From DASYAN01 sp036501345 (GTDB lineage: Bacteria > Chloroflexota > Ktedonobacteria > Ktedonobacterales > Ktedonobacteraceae), in the NCBI GenBank assembly GCA_036501345.1, contig DASYAN010000566.1:1-16749 (forward strand): DNA of 16,749 bases, in the 5' to 3' direction. The position numbers were made by a program, and so were the translations under genes. The number at the start of each line of letters is the position of its first letter. Within the stretch, counting starts at the first letter, position 1. Shown one piece after another: positions 8,021 to 15,310 of the stretch. The notes beneath the pieces are model-generated. The model was not told where the DNA came from. It made no database searches and saw nothing but the letters and a program-made list of their open reading frames with translations.

Positions 8021-11000
8021 AAGATAGGGACAGCTCCTTTACTCAGCAGTTTGGCGAGATCATAGGTCACACTCGTGGCGTCAAAATCGGGTTCTTTCTG
8101 GAATGGTTGGCTTATATAGTACGTCTCTGTCTTCTCACCATCAACAAAGACGACAGCCAGGATAAAGTCCTCTGGCTTATTAAGAGCCGTGAGAATTTCA
8201 TTCTTGGTAACGATGACATTCCTCGCACCTTGAACACGGCCCTTCACTTCAATAAAACGCAGTTTCCCTGTATTTGGATCGCGTGATTCGATATCATAGC
8301 CACATTTCTCCATACTCACATCACGAGGCTCATAGCCAAGATAGCGCTCGGCTACCATCACAGCTTGCATTGCACGCTGCTCGATCTCGGCGGTCTCGCG
8401 TGCAAACGGCCCGGGATCGTGGAGATGCTCACCTTTCAGACGCATAAGCAGCCCTTGGGGAATAACGAGAACGCCACCCACGACAACTGGGGGTAAAGGG
8501 GAGAGATGGCGCACTTGCTCTAACTCTTGCAGACGCCGCTCCAGACGTGCATAGAGTTCTTCAGCCCGCTGGCGTGCTTTGTGCGAATTGAGTTTGGCAT
8601 TGACTCTGCCTACACCTTCCTGCTCTTTGAGTTGTGCAGCGCGATTATCCCAGTAGCTGATCTCTTTGGTCAGACGCTCATTGACCGCTTCTTTCGTTTT
8701 GTTGATCTGGGCTTCTCGCCGCTGTCGGACTTCCTTCAGATGGCGCGGGACCAGTTGCGTGATGGCATAAGTACGGGCCTTGTCTTCCAGATCACCTGTT
8801 AGCCAGGGCTGCTCACGGAACATCAGAGCTAGTTTCAGCTCTTCTTCGGTCAAAGAGCGATAATCTAAGAAGGGCGCATAGCCAGCTGAGTGTATGCTGC
8901 CATGGGGGTCAAGCTCGATAAATTGCAATTGGCGTGAGACTTCTCGGCGCTTGCCGCTAGTACCAATACTGGCGTCCTGAATAATATGCTCGAGATAGAA
9001 AAGGACACGTATTTCTTCGCCCATGTCCTTTTCATTGACCAAGATTGATCCTTGTTTGAGCAGAGGACGATACTGCTCGAGTACGAGGTCGATGGTGGCA
9101 TCCAGCAAGGGATGACCAGGACAGATCAAGGCTGCTTGTGGCTTGCCAGAGGCATTGACCACATCTTTTTCAAAGACAATGCGTTCATAGCGAGGCTCTA
9201 TACTGGCACGGTTGCCTAGCCGTGAGACCCGACTACGAATGACCGAGGGGACATACTTGATCTCATAGCGATGTGGCTCACGTTCTAGAGCACGACCACC
9301 TAGACGCTTGAGAGCCTCTAGGAAGAAGGCACCAATAAAGTACGGTTGCAGACGGCGTGCCGTGGCTCGTTCCATCTCTTCACGGATCTGACGTACCCGG
9401 ACAACGTCTATTACTTCACTCGCCAGAGCATGCTGCTCCAACAGCTCCTGCAAATGCTGGTGATCGAGAGCCTGATCCACGACACGAGAGAGCCGCAAGC
9501 GCGTTTCTGGACGATCTCCGTAACGAATCGCTTCGACCATCAACTCACGTAACGGACGATTATCGAACAGGACCTTGCCGAGCACATCAAAAACCTGCCC
9601 ACCGAGTGCCTCACGCTCTTCCTCCAGTTTCTTGAGCAAGGTATAGAAGACCTCACCTTCGCGTGTCTCCAGTGCTACCAAGTTCCAGAGATGACAGACC
9701 TCCCTCTGACCGATACGGTGAATGCGTCCAAAGCGCTGCTCAATGCGATTGGGATTCCAGGGCAGATCATAATTGACCATCAAGTGTGCACGCTGCAGGT
9801 TAATACCTTCACCAGCTGCATCGGTTGCAATCAAAATCTGCACCTCTTTATTTTGCGTGAAGCCTTCTTGTGCCCGCATACGCACTTCACGGTTCAAACC
9901 GCCATGGATGGTGACGACTGCTTCTACTTGACCAAGCATCGTGCGAATGCGTTCTTCTAGATAATTCAAAGTATCGCGATGCTCCGTAAAAATGACCAGC
10001 TTGCGGCGATGACCTTCTGCATCGAACATCTCTGCATTATTCTGTAACAGACTGGCCAGCTCCTCCCACTTGCGGTCACTCCCCTGGGTTCGGACACGAT
10101 ACGCCAGTTGTTCCAGCTCCGTCAGCCGTGCAATTTCGACCTCTAACTCGGCGATCGTGCGTGCCGCTGATGCTTGATCCACCACGCGCTCCTCAATCTC
10201 TTCAACCTCCGCAGTCGGAGCATCATTCAGGTCATCCAGATCATCAATCTCAAGCAATGGGAGCTGTTGAAACAACTCAATTGGGGTTTGTCTCTCACTC
10301 TGTGGCTTAGCTTGTTTTGCCTCCTGCAAACGCTGTTGCAAACGTTCACGACGACGACGCAAGGATTGATAGATTGCTTCTGGCGACGAAGCTAGACGAC
10401 GCTGCAAAGTAGTGAGCGCGAAACCGATCGTCCCCTTACGTCCATTATTCTGCAATGCATCGGCACGATTAAACTCCTGTCGCACATATGTGGTCACAGC
10501 ACGATAGAGTTCAGTCTCTAATGATGAGAGCTGATAATTGGCCGTATAAGCCAACCGTTCTGGAAACAGTGGCGTCCCATCGAACTTATAGAGCTGCTCT
10601 TTCACTAAGTGGCGCATGATATCCGACACATCAACTTTATGCACACCGTCACGAAAGCGTCCTTCGAAGCGATCTTGATCTAGCAATGCGAGAAAAAGCT
10701 GAAAGTCCTCTTCCTTACCATTATGGGGTGTTGCAGTTAATAATGCCAGATGGCGCGTCAACCCACCAAGCATCTGACCCAATTGATACCGCTTGGTATA
10801 CTTGACCTCTCCGCTGAAAAACGTCGCAGACATCTTATGCGCCTCATCGACAACCACCAGATCCCATTCTGTCTGCTGCAACTTCTCGCGTGCACGCTCA
10901 TCACGTGAGAGCTTATCCAGGCGTGCGATACACAACGGCATCTCTGTAAAGGGATTGCCTGATGCCGATGCTTCGATCCGGTCATTGGTTAGGATCTCAA

Positions 11001-11538
11001 AGACCAAGTGGAAACGTTGTCGCAGTTCATCCTGCCACTGCTCTACAAGATTGCCAGGGGACACAATCAGGCAGCGATGCAGATCTCCACGAATCATCAA
11101 CTCTTTGATCAGCAGTCCTGCCATAATTGTCTTGCCAGCACCTGGATCATCGGCGAGCAGATAGCGCAGAGGTTGCTTACCTAGCATCGTCTCATAGACC
11201 GCCGTAATCTGATGGGGAAGCGGCTCTACCTGAGACGTATGGACGGCAATCAGTGGATCAAACAAATAGGCCAGACGAATACGATAGGCCTCCGAAACCA
11301 AGCGAAAGAGTGCACCATCAGCATCAAAGCGCCAGGGTAATTCCTTGGGAGTGACTTGAAGGTGTGTGATTCCGTCGAGGTAAAGCAGTTCGCTGCCCAG
11401 ATGACCATTGACATCTTTATACACAACCTCAATCCCGACATCGGCATGAGGAGTCACACTGAGAATCGTCACGGGGCTGTTTCCGGGAAGCAGTCCTTGG
11501 ACGAGAGCACCGACTTTCAGCTCATCGAGTTGTGCCAC
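8017..11538 (-). CDS. SNF2/DEAD-like helicase with C-terminal DUF3883-type (PD-(D/E)xK-like) domain
   Basis: I chose GTG 11538 (1173 residues): AAAGAGG lies 9 nt upstream, and the product then opens AQLDELKVG, the usual start of this family. The longer TTG start at 11616 sits inside the promoter -35 box. Motifs in order: Walker A DPGAGKT (131-137), DEAH (231-234), LLTATPHNGKEEDF, a charged coiled-coil insert (about 390-480), then the second RecA lobe with ATDAAGEGINLQ and RFGRIHRIGQ (about 602-611), typical of SNF2 enzymes. The C-terminus has GYDIES...FIEVKG (D1082, E1097, K1099) and VTKNE, matching DUF3883/NOV-C-type domains. The D-ExK pattern suggests a nuclease fold. It is the first gene of the array and overlaps the methyltransferase by 4 nt. 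Related enzymes include DISARM DrmD. Likely role: translocation along or restriction of unmodified DNA (inference). Confidence 0.93.
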   Translation of the reverse strand: MAQLDELKVGALVQGLLPGNSPVTILSVTPHADVGIEVVYKDVNGHLGSELLYLDGITHLQVTPKELPWRFDADGALFRLVSEAYRIRLAYLFDPLIAVHTSQVEPLPHQITAVYETMLGKQPLRYLLADDPGAGKTIMAGLLIKELMIRGDLHRCLIVSPGNLVEQWQDELRQRFHLVFEILTNDRIEASASGNPFTEMPLCIARLDKLSRDERAREKLQQTEWDLVVVDEAHKMSATFFSGEVKYTKRYQLGQMLGGLTRHLALLTATPHNGKEEDFQLFLALLDQDRFEGRFRDGVHKVDVSDIMRHLVKEQLYKFDGTPLFPERLAYTANYQLSSLETELYRAVTTYVRQEFNRADALQNNGRKGTIGFALTTLQRRLASSPEAIYQSLRRRRERLQQRLQEAKQAKPQSERQTPIELFQQLPLLEIDDLDDLNDAPTAEVEEIEERVVDQASAARTIAELEVEIARLTELEQLAYRVRTQGSDRKWEELASLLQNNAEMFDAEGHRRKLVIFTEHRDTLNYLEERIRTMLGQVEAVVTIHGGLNREVRMRAQEGFTQNKEVQILIATDAAGEGINLQRAHLMVNYDLPWNPNRIEQRFGRIHRIGQREVCHLWNLVALETREGEVFYTLLKKLEEEREALGGQVFDVLGKVLFDNRPLRELMVEAIRYGDRPETRLRLSRVVDQALDHQHLQELLEQHALASEVIDVVRVRQIREEMERATARRLQPYFIGAFFLEALKRLGGRALEREPHRYEIKYVPSVIRSRVSRLGNRASIEPRYERIVFEKDVVNASGKPQAALICPGHPLLDATIDLVLEQYRPLLKQGSILVNEKDMGEEIRVLFYLEHIIQDASIGTSGKRREVSRQLQFIELDPHGSIHSAGYAPFLDYRSLTEEELKLALMFREQPWLTGDLEDKARTYAITQLVPRHLKEVRQRREAQINKTKEAVNERLTKEISYWDNRAAQLKEQEGVGRVNAKLNSHKARQRAEELYARLERRLQELEQVRHLSPLPPVVVGGVLVIPQGLLMRLKGEHLHDPGPFARETAEIEQRAMQAVMVAERYLGYEPRDVSMEKCGYDIESRDPNTGKLRFIEVKGRVQGARNVIVTKNEILTALNKPEDFILAVVFVDGEKTETYYISQPFQKEPDFDATSVTYDLAKLLSKGAVPIL

Positions 11539-11587
11539 AATGATCGACCTCTTTCTAAAAACCCCGACAATCAGGGAGGCAAGGGCA

Positions 11588-11616
11588 AACATACCAGATT
11601 GGAAATAGCTTGTCAA
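11588..11616 (-). promoter_or_regulatory. Sigma70-type promoter of the helicase array
   Basis: On the minus strand a perfect -35 TTGACA (11616-11611), a 17-nt spacer and -10 TATGTT (11593-11588, 4 of 6 matches) stand about 50 nt upstream of GTG 11538. This would give a leader of about 40 nt. It drives the helicase and, through overlap and short gaps, plausibly the methyltransferase, DUF499 and NACHT genes. Confidence 0.7.
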
Positions 11617-11736
11617 GAAAGAAAAACCAGTGTTAGCAAAAGACCATGTCTTGGGTGATTATTCTTTTCTCGGTGATGAAAAGAGGAAATATGGTAAAAC
11701 AGGATAAAACCTTGCGAGGTTTCCATTGATAGCGGT

Positions 11737-11751
11737 GTGCTACTGTAGCAC
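11737..11751. promoter_or_regulatory. 15-bp palindrome upstream of the helicase promoter
   Basis: GTGCTAC-T-GTAGCAC is a perfect 7-bp inverted repeat around one central base, about 120 nt upstream of the helicase -35 box. No T-run follows it on either strand. It has the size of a dimeric regulator's binding site, but no regulator can be assigned from sequence alone. Confidence 0.4.
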
Positions 11752-11944
11752 GTGATTATGCTATTTTGTATAAAGATGTATGTTTTGTTGTTCGAGCTGT
11801 TTTAAAACTGGGAAGAATTAATTATGTGTTCAAGAAATACTCAGTAATTTTAGTGGCTTTATTCTATAAAATATATTGACTATTTAAAAATTTGAGACTA
11901 TAATTATACAATATTTATATTTGAAGCATATATATGCCTTTATA
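11752..11944. other. AT-rich spacer without a gene
   Basis: This is most of the gap between the TIR-TPR gene and the helicase gene. It is strongly AT-rich, contains no credible coding frame, and includes the perfect 12-bp palindrome GCATATATATGC (11926-11937) just behind the TIR-TPR stop. I see no clear terminator. It separates the TIR block from the helicase array, so the two probably are distinct transcription units. Confidence 0.5.
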
Positions 11945-13651
11945 TCACGGTATTTCTTCAGATGCCATATTAATATCATCTATATATTCATTATATCCAA
12001 GTTGTTTTGCTCTTTCATAAGCTTGTTCTGCTTCTTCCATTCTTTGGAGACCTACAAGAGCTTTTCTTTTATGATACCAAGCCTGAGCATCCTCAGGGAG
12101 AAGTTGAGTAGCACGAATATGTGCGATAAGAGCTTCTTGGTAGTCTTCTAGCATTTGAAGTGCAATACCTTTGTTATCATGATAGATGGCATTTCCAGAA
12201 TCAATTTGAGTAGCTAGATCAAAAGCAACAAGCGCTCCTTTATAATACTTAAGGCCAAGTAGGGCACAACCTCTTATATTACAGTAATACGCATTATTGT
12301 AAAAAAATAGAATAGTAAGTAGATAGATGGTAAAAGACTTTATTAGTATTATAAGATTAAAAATGGTCTTATGGAGAATACCATTTTTACCATGGTAGAC
12401 ATAATTCTCACCTACATCACATTGGATAGTACGCCAGTAAGCAGCAAATACCTCTTTGTAAAATTTGAAGTCATTGAGCAAATTTCCTTTACTACCGTAA
12501 TCGAAACGAGCAGCTTGCTCATAGGCTGTTAACGCTTCTTTGTATTGCTGAAGGGTATAGTGAATGTCTCCCTTGCTGTAATAGGCAGAAGCATTTCTAG
12601 AATCAAGATAAATAGCAAATTTAAGGCCTTCAAGGGCTTCTTTGTATTGCTTAAGATTAGAAAGCATTCTTCCCTTGTTGGTATAAACAGAAGCATCCCC
12701 AGATCCATACTCTATGACTCGCTCATAAGCTTTCAATGCTTGTCCATATTCTTTAGCGGCATATAAGACATGGCCTATGTTCGTTAGATTTGTGTAGACA
12801 GAAGTATCCTGAGACCCATACTCTATGGCTTGCTCATAAGCTTTCAATGCTTGTGTGTGTTTGTGGTCGGCATATAAGATATGCCCCTTGTTGGTATAAA
12901 CAGAGGCATCCTGGGAACCATGCTCTATGACTCGCTCATAAGCTTTCAGTGCTTGTGTGTGTTTGTGGTCAGCGTATAAGCTATAGCCTATGTTCGTTAG
13001 ATTTGTGTAGACAGAAGTATCCTGGGAACCATACTCTATGGCTTGTTCATAAGCTTCCAGTGCTTGTGTGTGTTTGTGGTCGGCATATAAGATATGGCCT
13101 ATGTTAGTATACGCAGTAATTTTACTATTATCATCTTTAGGATCAGAATGAACAATAGCTTGTTTGTAAGCATAAAGAGCAAGAGGAAAATTTCCTTCTA
13201 TGCGGCAAGTGCTACCACGACGTAACCATATATCTATAGCAGCTTCTCGGATGCCCATCGCAACATCTAAAAATGCTTCATCTTTATTTCCCCAACGACT
13301 GATAGGTTTGGTATTAGTGGGTAAGGGCTTGAGATGGGCGAGTCGACTCTCCCAGTTGACAGGACGGAGAATTATAGGGATTACACGAGCTGTTTTTTCT
13401 TCATGCCTTCTTAAGGCTTGTCCTATCTCAGTACTATTGTCCAGAAAATCTGCACTTACTAGTAATAGAATGATCTGAGCAGTATTTATATGTGTATTGG
13501 TCTCATGTTCCCGATCATCCTGGATGACAATTACCTCATCTTTTTCTAGCGTGCTAAGGTGCTTCAGAAGTTCCTTTTGCAGTCTTTCATCCTGATGAGC
13601 ATAAGAGCAGAAGACCCTGATAGGATTTTTGCGGTCTAGCGTAAAGTCCAT
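11945..13651 (-). CDS. TIR-domain protein with TPR repeats and a hydrophobic insert
   Basis: The protein has 568 residues from ATG 13651, which has AGGG 8 nt upstream; a longer TTG start at 13696 has no clear site. Residues 10-130 are a TIR domain (IRVFCSYAHQDE, QIILLLVSADF, ARVIPIILRPVNWE). Compared with the neighbouring TIR protein it lacks about 8 residues around the BB loop (no WTDSDISPGTEW), yet E75 aligns with the neighbour's putative catalytic Glu. Residues about 150-560 are tandem TPRs with YTNxGHxLYADHKHTQALxAYE signatures. They are interrupted at about 427-452 by a hydrophobic segment that could cross the membrane. The gene is more AT-rich than the helicase array. TIR domains of this type cleave NAD+ or make cyclic ADP-ribose signals in defence; TPRs usually bind a partner. 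Whether this shortened TIR is active is open. It lies downstream of the single-domain TIR gene on the same strand. Confidence 0.88.
   Translation of the reverse strand: MDFTLDRKNPIRVFCSYAHQDERLQKELLKHLSTLEKDEVIVIQDDREHETNTHINTAQIILLLVSADFLDNSTEIGQALRRHEEKTARVIPIILRPVNWESRLAHLKPLPTNTKPISRWGNKDEAFLDVAMGIREAAIDIWLRRGSTCRIEGNFPLALYAYKQAIVHSDPKDDNSKITAYTNIGHILYADHKHTQALEAYEQAIEYGSQDTSVYTNLTNIGYSLYADHKHTQALKAYERVIEHGSQDASVYTNKGHILYADHKHTQALKAYEQAIEYGSQDTSVYTNLTNIGHVLYAAKEYGQALKAYERVIEYGSGDASVYTNKGRMLSNLKQYKEALEGLKFAIYLDSRNASAYYSKGDIHYTLQQYKEALTAYEQAARFDYGSKGNLLNDFKFYKEVFAAYWRTIQCDVGENYVYHGKNGILHKTIFNLIILIKSFTIYLLTILFFYNNAYYCNIRGCALLGLKYYKGALVAFDLATQIDSGNAIYHDNKGIALQMLEDYQEALIAHIRATQLLPEDAQAWYHKRKALVGLQRMEEAEQAYERAKQLGYNEYIDDINMASEEIP
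12700..13116 (-). repeat. Tandem TPR-coding repeats, 213-nt period
   Basis: The stretch starting TGTTCGTTAGATTTGTGTAG at 12778 recurs at 12991, giving a 213-nt (71-codon) period made of one 37- and one 34-residue TPR. The string TTGTGTGTGTTTGTGGTC appears at 12851, 12953 and 13064 (steps of 102 and 111 nt). Copies are nearly identical at the DNA level, including third codon positions, so the duplication is recent rather than old TPR divergence. Confidence 0.85.
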
Positions 13652-13751
13652 AGGTCTTTCCCTACCTTCCAATTCCCATTGAAGACGTGAATGCAATCAA
13701 AAAAACGTTTCTTTCCTAGTAACTAATAGAGACGTCTAAACGAAGCTAAGA

Positions 13752-13799
13752 TAAAAAGGCTGAGATCCACTCATATTTGATTTGAACGAGACCAGCCTT
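13752..13799 (-). terminator. Possible terminator between the two TIR genes
   Basis: On the minus strand AAGGCTG (13799-13793) pairs with CAGCCTT (13762-13756) over a 30-nt loop and runs into TTTTTAT. The arms are perfect, but the loop is long, so this is a weak call. It would end the single-TIR transcript about 100 nt before the TIR-TPR start. Confidence 0.35.
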
Positions 13800-13941
13800 A
13801 TATTGGGCTGTTGATAACTAGAGGCAGCTATCCTGCTCTACCGTCCCTACTGAGTAATATAGTATGCGCAGGTAGATGAAAATATCCGCGTGCTTCAGAA
13901 AAACTAGTTGCAACGAAAAGAGACATTTTGTACCAACACAA

Positions 13942-13956
13942 ACACCGTTTCGGTGT
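13942..13956 (-). terminator. Small hairpin 4 nt behind the TIR stop
   Basis: ACACCG-AAA-CGGTGT is a perfect 6-bp stem with a 3-nt loop directly after the TIR stop codon on the minus strand, followed by TTTGTGTT. The T-tract is broken, so it could be a weak terminator or an mRNA 3'-end stabiliser. Confidence 0.4.
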
Positions 13957-13960
13957 CTGC

Positions 13961-14446
13961 TTAAGAGGTTGATTTCTTCTCCTTTTGTTCAAGCTCGTCG
14001 GCGATATCATTGATCCCCAAGGCGATGTTTTTCCAGGCGCTATCACGCTGAGGCCAAGAGGTGACAGGAAGAGGTCTGTTATCTGAAGAGAGCGGGAGTG
14101 CTTGCAGTTTGCCGAATGGAGCAATTTCCCAGAGTACTGGACGTAGAATGATGGGAATAACACGGGCTATATTAGACTTGTGCCTCTTTATGGCCAACAC
14201 CATCTCTACACTACGACAGAACTCAGAGGCCATGAAGTTTGCGCTAATGAGCAAGAGGATAATTTGTGCATTGTTCAATTTCTCTCTGATCTGTGGCTCC
14301 CATTCCGTTCCTGGGCTGATATCACTGTCGGTCCACGTGCTAATAATGTTCGCATCCTTGAGGGTGCTCAGATGTTTGTCCAGCTCTTTGCGCAGTGTTA
14401 TATCATCATGCGAGTAAGATATGAAGACTTTGAATGGTTTTGGCAT
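13961..14446 (-). CDS. Single-domain TIR protein (161 residues)
   Basis: ATG 14446 is preceded by AAAAGGGG with a 6-nt spacer. The whole protein is one TIR domain: FKVFISYSHDD (5-15), WTDSDISPGTEW as an intact BB loop (38-49), QIILLLISANF, SEFCRSVEM with E81 as the likely catalytic glutamate, and RVIPIILRPVLWE. It ends shortly after the last helix (QKEKKSTS) with no repeat or NTPase domain, so it is shorter than the usual TIR fusions of this group. It may need a partner for control. The TIR-TPR gene 309 nt downstream on the same strand is the obvious candidate, and the two share several identical blocks, indicating paralogy. Expected chemistry: NAD+ cleavage or cyclic ADP-ribose production, as known for bacterial defence TIRs. 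Alternative: a C-terminal part lost by truncation, for which I see no remnant downstream. Confidence 0.9.
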   Translation of the reverse strand: MPKPFKVFISYSHDDITLRKELDKHLSTLKDANIISTWTDSDISPGTEWEPQIREKLNNAQIILLLISANFMASEFCRSVEMVLAIKRHKSNIARVIPIILRPVLWEIAPFGKLQALPLSSDNRPLPVTSWPQRDSAWKNIALGINDIADELEQKEKKSTS

Positions 14447-14554
14447 TGTTAACCCCTTTTGATATGCGAGGTAATTTGCTACAAATTCAGATTCTTTAAG
14501 AGGTTATCTGTCCCGTTGTCTCTATCTGTGTATATACGAGGTTCAGTTTTTATT

Positions 14555-14583
14555 ATTATACTGTAATATTTATTATGATGCAA
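14555..14583 (-). promoter_or_regulatory. Promoter of the single-domain TIR gene
   Basis: On the minus strand a perfect -10 TATAAT (14560-14555) follows TTGCAT (14583-14578, 3 of 6 matches to the -35 consensus) with a 17-nt spacer. The predicted leader is about 100 nt. The surrounding DNA is very AT-rich, which raises the chance of accidental matches. Confidence 0.5.
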
Positions 14584-14594
14584 CAATTTATTAA

Positions 14595-14960
14595 TATGTA
14601 ACTGCATGCCTGCTCCCAAGCTGCTACATCTACCCTAATACCACAGTGACATGCGACTAACAGAACCGTGGATGTATCACAGAAAGGCAGGCTTTACGTG
14701 TCATCATTGAGGTGCTCTAATCCCAGAGAAGTGCCTATTACTGTGGCAAGAAGTTTGGGGGCTATCGTGTCTATCCAACCATCCAGAAGTATGTACTTGT
14801 TTCTATGGGATACCAGCTTGTTGAAGTGTTCCATCGTACTCCGGAGGGCGGAGAAAGTACCACATCTAGAGGTCAGGTGATACCATTGATCTATCCTGCA
14901 TTGGCATAATATCTCTATTTGCCGTGCTCTACAAATATACTAATGCCCCAGAAGCCTTAA
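14595..14960 (+). pseudogene. Decayed Uma2-family (PD-(D/E)xK nuclease-fold) gene
   Basis: One reading frame (codons starting at multiples of three) shows family blocks broken by stops at 14658, 14718 and 14907. The blocks are CYIYPNTTVTCD, then RVIIEVL, then GKKFGGYRVYPTIQKYVLVS and QLVEVFHRTPEGG. These match, in order, the Uma2 signature (YPDVxV, IIEVLS, K-F-x-Y-R, PTLQEYVLV). The usual catalytic Asp is Asn here; Glu and Lys are kept. About the first third of a normal gene of about 190 codons is missing. Uma2-like proteins are multicopy, poorly understood nuclease-fold proteins common in Cyanobacteria and Chloroflexota. The gene is not functional as written. The missing start abuts the TIR promoter region, hinting that the TIR block was inserted here. 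Confidence 0.75.
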
Positions 14961-15310
14961 ACGCTTCGGAAGGCAAAAGCTTGATTGAGCACTAGGTGCA
15001 TTAATATCTGATCTTGGACGCTCTAACGTGTTTTAAAAGGTACAAATGGCTCAACGAGTGTTTGACAAAACAGCTCACGGACACACAGCAGCGCCTTTCT
15101 GGCTTCCGAAATACCCAGTCCTCGTAAGGGAAGGGATCTCCTCTGGCATCAATATCTAGATCGCCATATAGCTGAAAGAGATGAGAAGCGGAACTTCTGG
15201 AGGATACTCAATTCCAGTGATACTGGAAGAACGGGCTCAATCAGAAGAGCAGGCATGGACTCTTGCATTTGAAGGGAACACAGTTCTCTTAGACAATATT
15301 TCTCTCCTCA
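14961..15310. other. 350 nt with no confident gene
   Basis: No complete reading frame has a good start and ribosome-binding site. A minus-strand frame without a start codon (about 15208-15003) reads HLFQLYGDLDIDARGDPFPY, which looks protein-like, but I cannot assign it to a family. It may be another decayed gene at the edge of the island. Confidence 0.4.

Noticed and set aside
1..11616. A complete canonical DISARM, BREX or Pgl system
   Set aside because: No DrmA/DrmB/DrmC, no PglZ, BrxA/B/C/L or Pgl kinase is present in the window; only the helicase-methyltransferase-DUF499 core resembles them.
12778..13116. CRISPR-like repeats
   Set aside because: The repeats are long, coding, in frame and explained by TPR duplication; no spacer-repeat pattern exists anywhere in the window.
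13828..14163. Minus-strand 111-codon frame overlapping the TIR gene
   Set aside because: It overlaps the TIR gene in another frame; the TIR frame has all family motifs and a good start, and the rest of this frame is unrecognisable.
14468..14545. Three GAGGT(T/A) motifs in the leader of the TIR gene as a regulator site
   Set aside because: Too short and irregularly spaced (14468, 14500, 14538) to separate from chance.
14668..14880. Plus-strand 70-codon frame as a gene
   Set aside because: It runs in a different frame from the Uma2 relic, which explains the same DNA better.
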